Below, piece by piece: positions 34,046 through 41,636 of a stretch of DNA of 64,000 nucleotides (the first letter of the stretch is position 1; each line of letters starts with the position of its first letter). Location of the stretch: NCBI RefSeq assembly GCF_024701375.2, contig NZ_CP113910.1, positions 310,001 to 374,000 of the forward strand, read 5' to 3'. The stretch comes from Streptomyces sp. KMM 9044 (lineage in GTDB: Bacteria > Actinomycetota > Actinomycetes > Streptomycetales > Streptomycetaceae). The notes under the pieces were generated by a model. It ran no database searches. It was not told where the DNA came from and saw only the letters and a program-made list of their open reading frames with translations. The position numbers and the translations under genes were made by a program.

Positions 34046-34697
34046 GCGCGGACAGCCGGTGCCGGCGGGACCGGAGGCCCTCTGCGCGACGTGACGACCG
34101 GAGGCTGTGCGCGTGGCGGGTGCTCCGGCCGGGGGTACGGCCCGGTTCGCGTATCGGCCCCGCCGGCCTGACCGCCGCCCTCGTCGGCATCGCCCTCGTC
34201 CCGGCGGCCTGCGGGAGGTCCTGGAGGCAGTCGGCTGCGCCGCGGGAGATGCCCCGTTCCCCTCACGGCCCCTCTCGCATTGCGGGTTCTTCGGCCTGCG
34301 GCTGAGATGGACGGCAGGCCACGGCACTCCCGCGGGTTCCGCGGGGCACGGTGCGGGCGCCTCCACGAAGGACCTCGGCCCCGCTCCCCCACGCCGTGCC
34401 CGCACGGCGGCCGCCCAAGACCCGGCCGCGGTCCACCGTGATTGCCCCCGCCCGACCGGGATACATGGGTTGCCCCGGGACTCCGCCGGGCCGGACCCCG
34501 GACCGGATTGACTCAGCGGCTCCGGGGCACGCGACCTACCGGGGTCGGGCGGTCCGGAGCAGGTGCTCCGGGTCTCCGGGTCCCGGGGGGAAAGCACCGG
34601 GGCTCCTGTGTCACAGCCTCCGGACAGTGCCGAGGAGACCCGGGTCCGTGTCGTGCGGAGCCCGGCACGTCACCACCGAACGACGAAAGGCAGACCC
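34046..34697. other. Non-coding region before the catalase gene
   Basis: About 650 bases without a convincing gene; the open frames are overlapping and Pro/Arg-rich. The only clear signal is the palindrome at 34554-34571. The catalase promoter is probably in the last 200 bases. Confidence 0.5.
34554..34571. promoter_or_regulatory. Palindrome upstream of catalase
   Basis: CCGGAGCA and TGCTCCGG form a perfect 8-bp dyad with a 2-base centre, about 127 bases before the catalase start. It could be the operator of a peroxide or redox regulator; the binding protein is unknown. Confidence 0.45.
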
Positions 34698-36218
34698 ATG
34701 ACAGACACCTCGCCTGCCACCACGACGGACTCCGGTGCCCCGGCGGAGAGTGACGAGCACTCGCTCACCGCGGGCGCGGGCGGTCCGGTACTGCTGCAGG
34801 ACGCCTACCTGATCGAGCAGATGGCCCAGTTCAACCGGGAGCGGATCCCCGAACGCCAGCCGCATGCGAAGGGAAGCGGCGCTTTCGGTCATTTCGAGGT
34901 GACCCACGACGTGAGCGCCTACACGAAGGCGGCCGTCTTCCAGCCTGGCACCCGTACCGATCTGCTCATCCGCTTCTCGACCGTCGCGGGCGAGCGTGGC
35001 AGCCCGGACACCTGGCGCGACCCGCGCGGCTTCGCGGTGAAGTTCTACACCAGCCAGGGCAACTACGACATGGTCGGCAACAACACGCCGGTGTTCTTCG
35101 TCAAGGATCCGATGAAGTTCCAGCACTTCATCCGGTCGCAGAAGCGCCGGGCGGACAACAACCTGCGCGACCACGACATGCAGTGGGACTTCTGGACCCT
35201 CTCACCGGAATCCGCCCATCAGGTCACCTGGCTCATGGGGGACCGCGGCATCCCGCGCACCTGGCGCCACATGAACGGCTACACCTCCCACACCTACATG
35301 TGGATCAACGCCGACGGCCGGCGGTTCTGGGTGAAGTACCACTTCAAGACGGACCAGGGCATCGAGTGCTTCACCCAGCACGAGGCCGACCAGATGGCGT
35401 CCGCCGACACCGACTACCACATGCGGGACCTCTTCGAGCACATCCGTGACGGCGAGTACCCGAGCTGGACCCTGTACGTGCAGGTCATGCCGTACGAGGA
35501 AGCCGCGGACTACCGGTTCAACCCGTTCGACCTGACCAAGGTGTGGCCGCACGGCGACTACCCCCTCGTCCCGGTCGGCCGCATGACACTCGACCGCAAC
35601 CCGACCGACAACCACGCCGAGATCGAACAGGCCGCCTTCCAGCCCAACAACCTGGTCCCGGGCATCGGCCCGAGCCCGGACCGCATGCTGCTGGCACGGC
35701 TCTTCTCCTACGCCGACGCCCACCGTCACCGGATCGGCGCCAACTACCAGCAGCTCCCCGTCAACGCCCCGGTCGTCGACGTCCACACCTACTCCAAGGA
35801 CGGCGCGATGGCCTACCGGAAGACGACCGATCCGGTCTACGCGCCGAACTCCAAGGGCGGTCCCGCCGCCGATACCGGGAACTACGGCACCCCGCCCAGC
35901 TGGGAGACCGACGGGGCCATCACCCGCACCGCCTATGTCAGCCACGCCGAGGACGACGACTGGGGGCAGCCCGGCACCCTGGTGCGCGAGGTCATGGACG
36001 ACGCCGCACGCGACCGGCTGGTGGACAACGTCGTCGGCCACCTCCTCAACGGCGTGAGCGAGCCCGTCCTCCAGCGGGCCTTCGAGTACTGGTCGAACAT
36101 CGACAAGACCATCGGCGACCGCATTGCCCGGGGCGTGCGCGCGAAGGCGGACGAGAAGGACCCCAAGGCCGCCGCACAGGCCAACCCGGCCCGGAGCTCC
36201 ATGCAGGACAAGGCCTGA
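34698..36218 (+). CDS. Heme catalase (clade of small-subunit monofunctional catalases)
   Basis: A 506-residue monofunctional heme catalase that converts hydrogen peroxide to water and oxygen. The distal His is in [18 protein letters not shown], the distal Asn in [11 protein letters not shown] and the proximal heme-ligand Tyr in [14 protein letters not shown]. The length fits small-subunit catalases. GAAAGG lies just before the ATG. It stands alone between a non-coding stretch and a convergent LysR gene; a small hairpin (36334-36364) ends the transcript. Confidence 0.94.
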   Translation: MTDTSPATTTDSGAPAESDEHSLTAGAGGPVLLQDAYLIEQMAQFNRERIPERQPHAKGSGAFGHFEVTHDVSAYTKAAVFQPGTRTDLLIRFSTVAGERGSPDTWRDPRGFAVKFYTSQGNYDMVGNNTPVFFVKDPMKFQHFIRSQKRRADNNLRDHDMQWDFWTLSPESAHQVTWLMGDRGIPRTWRHMNGYTSHTYMWINADGRRFWVKYHFKTDQGIECFTQHEADQMASADTDYHMRDLFEHIRDGEYPSWTLYVQVMPYEEAADYRFNPFDLTKVWPHGDYPLVPVGRMTLDRNPTDNHAEIEQAAFQPNNLVPGIGPSPDRMLLARLFSYADAHRHRIGANYQQLPVNAPVVDVHTYSKDGAMAYRKTTDPVYAPNSKGGPAADTGNYGTPPSWETDGAITRTAYVSHAEDDDWGQPGTLVREVMDDAARDRLVDNVVGHLLNGVSEPVLQRAFEYWSNIDKTIGDRIARGVRAKADEKDPKAAAQANPARSSMQDKA

Positions 36219-36333
36219 CGCCTTCGGCGAAGGGCCAGGGGCCGTCCTGGGGTCCCGCCCCGGTGCGGGGCATGCGCCCGCAGCGCATGTCCCGCACCCG
36301 CACACCCCTCACCCTCACCTGCACGCACGCGCC

Positions 36334-36364
36334 GAGGCCGGCACCGCGCAGGAGTACCGGCCTC
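36334..36364. terminator. Hairpin between catalase and LysR genes
   Basis: GAGGCCGG (36334-36341) pairs with CCGGCCTC (36357-36364), overlapping the last codon of the convergent LysR gene. A modest terminator for the catalase transcript. Confidence 0.4.
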
Positions 36365-37268
36365 AGGCGACGGCCGTCGGCGCGAGCTCCCGCAGTTCCC
36401 GCAGCGCGGCCTCGACCGCAGGGCGGGCGTGGCCGCCCCCTCGGGTGCAGGTCAGCAGTTTGCGGTGCGGGTCACCCGCGCAGCGTACGCGGGTGACCGG
36501 CAGGTGCGGGGACAGCTGGGCCAGCCGCGGGATCAGGGCGACGCCGAGCCCGTGCGCGACGAGATGAGCGGTGACGTTCCAGTCGAGGGCGTGGTGGACG
36601 ACGTCCGGGGTGAACCCGGCGGCACCGCAGGCCGACATCACATGCTGCCGGCAGGGGCTCTCCGGCACCGGCACGATCCACGGTTCACGCGCCGCCTCCT
36701 CGAGGCCGGCCCGCTCCCGGCCTGCCAGCGGATGCCCTTCGGGAACCACCAGGTCGAACGGGTCGTCCAGCAGGGGTTGTTGGTCGAAGCGCGCGTCGCT
36801 CAGCGGCGGGTTGTGCGGGGTGGCCTCGACGATCGCCAGATCGGTGGCCCCCTCGAAGAGCAGGTCGAAGCTCTTCGGTACCTCCGTCTCCAGAATCCGT
36901 ACCGTCAGCCGCGGGTGGCGGGCGCCCAGCCGGGCCGCCACCGGGGCCAGCAGGACCGAGATCGCCACCGGGAACCCGGTGACCCGCAGCAGTCCGGTGG
37001 GGGCGCCATGGTCGGCCCGCAGGTCCAGCTCCGCCTGTTCCCAGCGGGCCTCGATGGCGTCGGCGTGCGCGAGCAGGCTCTCGGCGGCCGGGGAGAGCCG
37101 TACACCGCGCCCCTGCGGTTCCAGCAGGTCGACGCCCAGGTCGCGGGCGAGCTGGCGGATCTGCTGCGAGGCGGCGGACGGGGTGAAGTGCAGGGCGCGG
37201 GCGGCCGCGGTGACCGTGCCGTAGTGGGCGACCGCCCTGAGGACATGCAGCCGGCGGAGGTCAATCAT
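36363..37268 (-). CDS. LysR-family regulator
   Basis: A 301-residue LysR-type regulator. The winged helix-turn-helix is at the N terminus (MIDLRRLHVLRAVAHYGTVT, then ALHFTPSAASQQIRQLARDL). The effector domain runs from about residue 90 and has the common VVPEGHPLAGR and GLGVALIPRLA pieces. It is convergent with catalase and divergent from a small zinc-ribbon gene. No target can be named from the sequence. Confidence 0.9.
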   Translation of the reverse strand: MIDLRRLHVLRAVAHYGTVTAAARALHFTPSAASQQIRQLARDLGVDLLEPQGRGVRLSPAAESLLAHADAIEARWEQAELDLRADHGAPTGLLRVTGFPVAISVLLAPVAARLGARHPRLTVRILETEVPKSFDLLFEGATDLAIVEATPHNPPLSDARFDQQPLLDDPFDLVVPEGHPLAGRERAGLEEAAREPWIVPVPESPCRQHVMSACGAAGFTPDVVHHALDWNVTAHLVAHGLGVALIPRLAQLSPHLPVTRVRCAGDPHRKLLTCTRGGGHARPAVEAALRELRELAPTAVA

Positions 37269-37408
37269 GTAGCTCAGGCTTAACGGTCGGATCCACAAAG
37301 TCAACCTGGACGTGTACGGAGAATGCGACGCACCCTGGTCCGTGTCACGACGGCCCACCGGGCCATGCCGTCCCGGGAGCCGAGCACTTGAGAAGCCGAG
37401 GAGCCACC

Positions 37409-37657
37409 ATGACCAGCGCGCACAAAACCACCGGCACGACAGGCGTCGTCTGCCCCTACTGCGGATGGCCGGACGACGCCGAGCCGTTCCAGCTGGTGTC
37501 ACGGCACGGCACCGCCGACGGCAGCACCGTGTGGACCCGTTGCGGCTGCGGCTCGCTCCAGGTCCGTGCCGTCGACGGCCGCGGCACCCGCGTCGTCACC
37601 CGCAGCAGGCCGCCCGCCGGCATCCCGCCGGCCCGGACATGCGGGACACGCGGCTGA
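37409..37657 (+). CDS. Small zinc-ribbon-like protein
   Basis: An 82-residue protein with CPYCGW near residue 15 and a CGC pair near residue 47 (RCGCGSLQVR), which could bind one zinc ion. A GAGGAG ribosome site precedes the ATG. I do not recognise a named family. A strong terminator follows at 37652-37686. The spacing of the Cys pairs (about 28 residues apart) fits a treble-clef or zinc-ribbon fold. It is divergent from the LysR gene. Confidence 0.68.
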   Translation: MTSAHKTTGTTGVVCPYCGWPDDAEPFQLVSRHGTADGSTVWTRCGCGSLQVRAVDGRGTRVVTRSRPPAGIPPARTCGTRG

Positions 37658-37686
37658 GCGGGCCGGGCCGTCCGGCCCGCTCAGCC
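37652..37686. terminator. Bidirectional terminator between zinc-ribbon and VOC genes
   Basis: GGCTGAGCGGGCCGG (37652-37666) and CCGGCCCGCTCAGCC (37672-37686) make a perfect 15-bp stem with a 5-base loop between convergent genes; the stem begins inside the last codons of the zinc-ribbon gene. Confidence 0.85.
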
Positions 37687-37703
37687 GCCCGGCTCCGGAC
37701 GGA

Positions 37704-38132
37704 TCAGACCGCCCCGGGGACTTCCTCCGTGACGCCGTTGAGGGGGGAGTCGGGGTCGGTGCCGTAGGGGCGGGTGATGACTTCCAGGCCATGGCCCGCC
37801 GGATCGAGGAAGTACACGCCGTGGCCGCCGTCGTTGCGGTTGACGCGCCGCGGGTGACGGCCGTGCGGATCGGCCTGGATGGGGATCCCGTCGTCCACGA
37901 GCCGGGCGAGGACGGGGCCGAACTCGTCCTCGGAGACGAGGAACGCGTAGTGCTGCATGGGGATGTCGGCGTCGATGGTCGCGAAGTCCAGGGTGACGCC
38001 GTTGGCCGTCGTCACCGGAAGGAACATCCCGGCCGGCTCGCCGACCTCCAGGCTCAGGATCCGGGCGAGGAAACGGGCGGACTTCTCCCGGTCGCGGGTG
38101 AGAACGATGGTGTGGTTGAACTCGACTGACAC
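37704..38132 (-). CDS. VOC-family (glyoxalase/dioxygenase-fold) protein
   Basis: A 142-residue vicinal-oxygen-chelate protein. It has the two beta-alpha-beta-beta-beta halves of the family (FNHTIVLTRDREKSARF at the start; DGGHGVYFLDPAGHGLEVIT at the end, with a conserved Glu). Metal-ligand candidates are the first His, the central QHYAF His and the last Glu. GTG at 38,132 has GGAGG 10 bases upstream. The substrate is unknown; many relatives act in antibiotic resistance or aldehyde detoxification. Confidence 0.83.
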   Translation of the reverse strand: MSVEFNHTIVLTRDREKSARFLARILSLEVGEPAGMFLPVTTANGVTLDFATIDADIPMQHYAFLVSEDEFGPVLARLVDDGIPIQADPHGRHPRRVNRNDGGHGVYFLDPAGHGLEVITRPYGTDPDSPLNGVTEEVPGAV

Positions 38133-38296
38133 TGTTTCAATGCCTCCACGGGCATCCGCGGCGCCTCCATGCCTCACCCGACCGGTGACCGACACGCGAT
38201 GCCGCACCGGCATGGTAGTCACCTGCGCCGGGGTCGTCGAGGCGTTTTCCACGAGGGCGGCGGGCCGTCGCCCCGTCGGCACCGTCCCGACATCTG

Positions 38297-38776
38297 TCAG
38301 GGGCCCGTCGACCGTGCTTCTCCCCAGGGTGCCGAGCACGGACCGCGTCGGCCGACCTCCGATCCGGGCCGCGCGAACAACCCGCACCGTCGCATGTCCG
38401 GGGGGACGGAATGAAGAACCTGACGCGCCGCACCGCCACCGCGCTTGCCGCGACCGAAGCGCAGGGCGACCGGGTCCAGGCGGGCGCGCTTGGCCCCGGT
38501 GCGGCCGCCGTCCGCCGGGGTTCCGGTGTCCTCGCCGAGGTCGAGCCTCAGCTTGGCGAAGGCCGGGCAGCCGATGTGACAGTTCACCGCGGAGCGGGTC
38601 AGACCACGGCAGGACTCCAGCGGGCGCAGTCGCCGGGCGATCTCCCCGACGCCGGGCAGCGCCGCGTCGGACGGGTCGCGCAGCAGCGGTTCGCAGAAGG
38701 CGACGAGGACGAAGAGGACGAGGAGGACGAGGAGGACGAGGAGGACGAGGAAGTACTTCGCCGTCGGATCCAGCAC
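38297..38776 (-). CDS. Putative small membrane protein built on a 9-bp repeat (doubtful)
   Basis: A frame of up to 159 residues on the minus strand. Residues 7-26 form a hydrophobic helix (KYFLVLLVLLVLLVLFVLVA) encoded by 9-bp tandem repeats. The middle (RSAVNCHIGCPAFAKLRLDL) has the codon bias of a real gene, with almost every third base G or C. The bias fades after about residue 125, so the true end or a frameshift may lie there. The GTG start has no good ribosome site. No family recognised. The opposite strand of the repeat gives a poly-Asp/Glu run, which I consider the shadow. Confidence 0.35.
   Translation of the reverse strand: MLDPTAKYFLVLLVLLVLLVLFVLVAFCEPLLRDPSDAALPGVGEIARRLRPLESCRGLTRSAVNCHIGCPAFAKLRLDLGEDTGTPADGGRTGAKRARLDPVALRFGRGKRGGGAARQVLHSVPPDMRRCGLFARPGSEVGRRGPCSAPWGEARSTGP
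38702..38750. repeat. 9-bp tandem repeat
   Basis: About five copies of GAGGAGGAC (first copies GACGAGGAC and GAAGAGGAC). It encodes LVL-type repeats on the minus strand. The length changes in steps of three codons, so copy variation would lengthen or shorten the predicted membrane helix without breaking the frame. Confidence 0.88.
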
Positions 38777-38822
38777 GAAGGGGTGGACGGTCGTTCCCCG
38801 AGGCCCTGCACGGACCGCTCGC

Positions 38823-39219
38823 CTAGATAGGCGTGCTGAGGGGGGCGAACACCTTGAAGGCGGCGGCTTCGGTCAGGGCGGGTGGCACCACCCGGGAGAA
38901 CTCGGAGGGCACGGGTGCGCCGAGCCGGCCCGGGGCCACCGTGATGTACTCGCCGGCGCCCTCCGGGTTCTCCATCACGTAGGACACGCTGCGGCTGAAG
39001 TTGGACAGCCGCCGGTAGTCACCGGCCGCCTCCAGCTGTCCGGCCCGGCGGGAGATTCCGGGATCGCCCAGGGCGATGGACACTCCCCCGCCGACGGCCG
39101 GCCCCCGCCCGAAGTCGACGACGTCGCCCGGTCCGGGGTGGAGCAGTTCGGGCTTGCCCGACCGGCCCGCGCTCCGGCGGCCGTGCGGGTTCCGGTAACC
39201 GGACGATGATCCTTTCCAC
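38823..39219 (-). pseudogene. FHA-domain protein, broken by one inserted base
   Basis: Forkhead-associated domains bind phosphothreonine peptides made by Ser/Thr kinases. The frame starts with GTG at 39,219 behind GGGGGAGAGG and reads MERIIVR, then breaks. The other frame continues YRNPHGRRSAGRSGKPELLH, DVVDFGRGPA, IALGDPGISRRAGQLEA and ends EFSRVVPPAL...APLSTPI. Removing one A from the AA at 39197-39198 (+ strand) joins the two parts into 131 residues with no other change; the total of 397 bases is 3n+1. Either a real null mutation or a base-calling error. The FHA assignment rests on the GR...S/R-x-x-A/H pattern and is fairly firm. Confidence 0.68.
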
Positions 39220-39311
39220 GGCCTCTCCCCCGGTCGGTCGCCGAAATCACCGGAATTGCAGGGGCGGGAGATGCCCGGGAGCCGAGGCGCGCCGGTATCG
39301 GGCCGGTGTCG

Positions 39312-39865
39312 TCAATCCGCCCACAGTTCTGCGCTGTCGCACACGTCCACGTTCATGTCGCGCTCCATCATCCGCAGGGCGGCGTCCGCCAGGTCGGCGT
39401 GGATGTGGGCGACGGCGTCACGTGGAACGGTCACCTCGACGGCACGGATGTGGGCATCGAGCGAGGAGTACAGCACGCACGGTTCGGTCACCTGGCCGCA
39501 CAGGACGAGCCGGTCGATGCCCTGCTCGTGGAGCAGGTAGTGCAGCGGGGTCTCGAAGAAGATCGAGTGGCGGGCCTTGACCACGAAGAGGGAGGAATCC
39601 GTCGGCCGCAGCGGTTCGACGAGATCCGCGTGAGGTCCCGACAGAGCCTTGTCGAGCAGTTCGCCGTGGTGCGATCGCCGTGGTGCGATCGCCACTCTCC
39701 GAAGTTGTCGTTGACATAGATCACCGGCACGCCCCGCCCCCGGGCCCGCCGCAACAGGCCGGAGATGACGGGTACCACCGACCGTGCGGCCGGTATCAGC
39801 AGCCCGGCGTCCGCGTGATCATAGGTGTTGATCATGTCGATGGCGATCAGTGCGGTCTTGCCCAT
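39312..39865 (-). pseudogene. Isochorismatase-like cysteine hydrolase, broken by a 14-bp tandem duplication
   Basis: The N terminus reads MGKTALIAIDMINTYDHADA with the catalytic Asp, then GVPVIYVNDNFGEWRSHHG and shifts frame. The rest lies in another frame: ELLDKALSGP, FVVKARHSIFFETPL with the catalytic Lys, and VLCGQVTEPCVLYSSLDAH with the nucleophile Cys. The break is an exact tandem copy of 14 bases (TCGCCGTGGTGCGA at 39661-39674 and 39675-39688). Removing one copy restores 179 codons with EWRSHHGELLDKAL. Family members hydrolyse isochorismate, nicotinamide or N-carbamoyl compounds. The 14-bp change could revert by slippage. All catalytic residues are otherwise present. Confidence 0.85.
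39661..39688. repeat. 14-bp tandem duplication inactivating the isochorismatase-like gene
   Basis: TCGCCGTGGTGCGA is present twice in direct contact, followed by TCGCC, the start of a third copy. The duplication shifts the frame by 14 bases (+2). Confidence 0.95.
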
Positions 39866-40038
39866 GCCGACGGGCCCTCTCGGACAGAACTCGATCGGAA
39901 CTCACGGCAGGGCCCGGCCGTCCCTGCCGGGCCCTGCCGGAACCGGGGTACCCGCTGGGAGCGCCCTCAAGCGCCGGTACGCCTCATCAGGGCCGTCCGG
40001 CCCTAGTCCGGCGGGTTTCCGCCACCGACGATGGACTG

Positions 40039-40467
40039 ATGTTCCCCAGCGATGGTTTCCGCGCGCTCGACCGTCAGGAGTGCCTGCGCCTGCTGGCCGA
40101 GGTGCCGGTCGGTCGCGTGGTGTACACCCGGCAGGCCCTGCCCGCCGTCCTCCCGGTCAACTTCTCCCTGGACACGGACGACTCCGTGCTGCTGTGCACC
40201 TCGCGGGACTCCGACCTGGTGCGCGCGATCGACGGTGTCGTGGTGGCCTTCGAGGCCGACGGCTTCCGGCCCGAACGCCGGTCCGGCTGGAGTGTGGTGA
40301 TCACGGGCCGGGCCTCGGTGGTGACCGACCCCGCCGAGCACGAGCGGCTGCTGCGCACCGGTCCCGACACCTGGATGCCGATGCGGGACGGGGTGTTCGT
40401 ACGGGTCGAGGCCGGGATGGTCTCGGGACGGGAACTCACGGGTCTGCGCGTCCGCCGCACCGCGTGA
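40039..40467 (+). CDS. Pyridoxamine 5'-phosphate oxidase-like flavin-binding protein
   Basis: A 142-residue split-barrel protein of the PNPOx-like family (DUF-type with VPVGRVVYTRQALPAVLPVN and FEADGFRPERRSGWSVVITG). Such proteins bind FMN or F420 and often belong to dormancy or stress regulons in actinobacteria. ATG at 40,039 is the only sensible start. It is followed 86 bases later by the PemK-like gene. No substrate can be inferred. Confidence 0.83.
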   Translation: MFPSDGFRALDRQECLRLLAEVPVGRVVYTRQALPAVLPVNFSLDTDDSVLLCTSRDSDLVRAIDGVVVAFEADGFRPERRSGWSVVITGRASVVTDPAEHERLLRTGPDTWMPMRDGVFVRVEAGMVSGRELTGLRVRRTA

Positions 40468-40553
40468 ACGGCCTGAACGGTTCGAACGGCGCGGGACCAC
40501 CGCTGCCGCACGGCGGTTGATCACGGTCCCGGGGCATCCCGTACCGTACGCCC

Positions 40554-41000
40554 GTGACCGAGTACAGCACTGATGAAGTCCCGGGACGCTTCGGCCCCAC
40601 CGCCACCATCGAGGCCGAACCCGGTGAGGTGGGCAGGGTGCGCACGGAGTACTCGCCCGAGCACGACGGCGACCCCGATCCCGGGGAGATCGTCTGGACC
40701 TGGGTGCCCTACGAGGAGAACGACGGCAGGGGCAAGGACCGTCCCGTGCTCGTGGTCGCGCGGGAGCCGGCCGGAACGTTCCTCGCGGTGCAGCTGTCGA
40801 GCAGGCAGCGCAGCGGGGACCGGGACCGGGTGCCGATCGGCAGTGGACCGTGGGACCGCGCGGGCCGTGATTCGTGGGTCGCCGTCGACCGGGTGCTGCG
40901 GCTGCACGAGGACGGCATGCGCCGCGAGGCGTGCGCCCTGGACCGGATGCGGTTCAATCTGGTGCGTCACCGGCTGCGGGAGCGGTACGGCTGGAACTGA
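40554..41000 (+). CDS. PemK/MazF-like toxin-fold protein without partner
   Basis: A 148-residue protein with the core of PemK/MazF endoribonucleases: GEIVWTWVPYEENDGRGKDRPVLVV at the start of the fold (about 40-68) and later WDRAGRDSWVAVDRVLRL. A 40-residue acidic N-terminal tail replaces the usual early start. GTG at 40,554. No small antitoxin gene adjoins it on either side, so it may be a diverged single-gene member with another role; this orphan type is common in Streptomyces. Confidence 0.7.
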   Translation: MTEYSTDEVPGRFGPTATIEAEPGEVGRVRTEYSPEHDGDPDPGEIVWTWVPYEENDGRGKDRPVLVVAREPAGTFLAVQLSSRQRSGDRDRVPIGSGPWDRAGRDSWVAVDRVLRLHEDGMRREACALDRMRFNLVRHRLRERYGWN

Positions 41001-41291
41001 CCTCCCCGGTGACCTCGGTCCGGGCCCCCGCCGGCCGGAACGCCGAGGACGGCACCCGGCCGGCATCCTGGGCCGGGCCCGAGGAGTTCGCCGAAGCCGA
41101 CATCGGCACCGGCACATACGCCGGGACCCGCACACGCAGCGGCTCCGGCCCGTACATCCGCGTACCGCGTCCCGTGCGGCCCCGATCGCCGCCGCCAGGC
41201 GCACCTCGCGGCCGTCGGCCGGGGCGCGGTAGAGCCCGGCCGCCACGATCTGCTCGGTCGCGCGGGCCATGCCGCGCAGGCGCGCGCTCAC
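41001..41291 (-). pseudogene. N-terminal fragment of a TIGR02452-like (macro-domain related) protein
   Basis: The minus strand starts MSARLRGMARATEQIVAAGL with an RYRAPADGREV-type continuation, then a frame change near 41,170 continues GTRMYGPEPLRVRVPAY and ends around ARTEVTGE. This matches the start of the TIGR02452 family (poly-ADP-ribose glycohydrolase-like) as I remember it. The catalytic macro domain that should follow is absent; the PemK-like gene lies there instead. So it is a truncated and frameshifted remnant. Confidence 0.5.
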
Positions 41292-41636
41292 GCCGCGCCC
41301 CCCGTACGCGTCGTGACCGCGTGCCCCGCGCTCTCCCCTGTGGTGCGCGCCGGCGTGTCCGCCGGCTTTTCCCCCGTCGTGCCCATACGGGCATCGTGAG
41401 CGATGCTGAGGAGGCGACGCAACGGAGTTTCCTCCCCGGAAGGCCCGGGGAGGCGGTGGGAGGGCCCCTGGAAGAGCCCTCGGAAACGGACTGGACGGAA
41501 AAGGTTACCGACCCGGGACGCCCCGCCAGGCGCTCTTGTGCCGAGCCTCGTGAGGGTTTTGGGTGGACGGGTTGATGCCCGCCCGGCCGAAGGGCGCCGG
41601 GCGGGCGACATGGCGGCATCTCAGGAGGATTCCCAC
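41292..41636. other. Leader and promoter region of the ergothioneine operon
   Basis: No gene is seen. It holds a possible promoter (41482-41506), a stem GCCCGCCCGGC / GCCGGGCGGGC just before the egtA ribosome site (about 41579-41608), and AGGAGGA at 41,623. The stem could influence egtA translation. Confidence 0.5.
41482..41506 (+). promoter_or_regulatory. Possible SigR-type promoter of the egt operon
   Basis: GGAAA, 17 bases, then GTT resembles the disulfide-stress SigR consensus GGAAT-N16/18-GTT. It is 131 bases before the egtA start. The match is imperfect, so this is a suggestion. Confidence 0.35.

Noticed and set aside
34107..34511. 134-codon + frame before the catalase
   Set aside because: Pro/Arg/His-rich without motif, overlapping other equally poor frames; treated as non-coding.
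38411..38830. 139-codon + frame with a poly-Asp/Glu run
   Set aside because: The acidic run is the reverse of the 9-bp repeat, and the codon bias of the region fits the minus strand better.
40554..41291. Toxin-antitoxin operon
   Set aside because: The gene next to the PemK-like protein is a TIGR02452-like fragment on the other strand, not an antitoxin.
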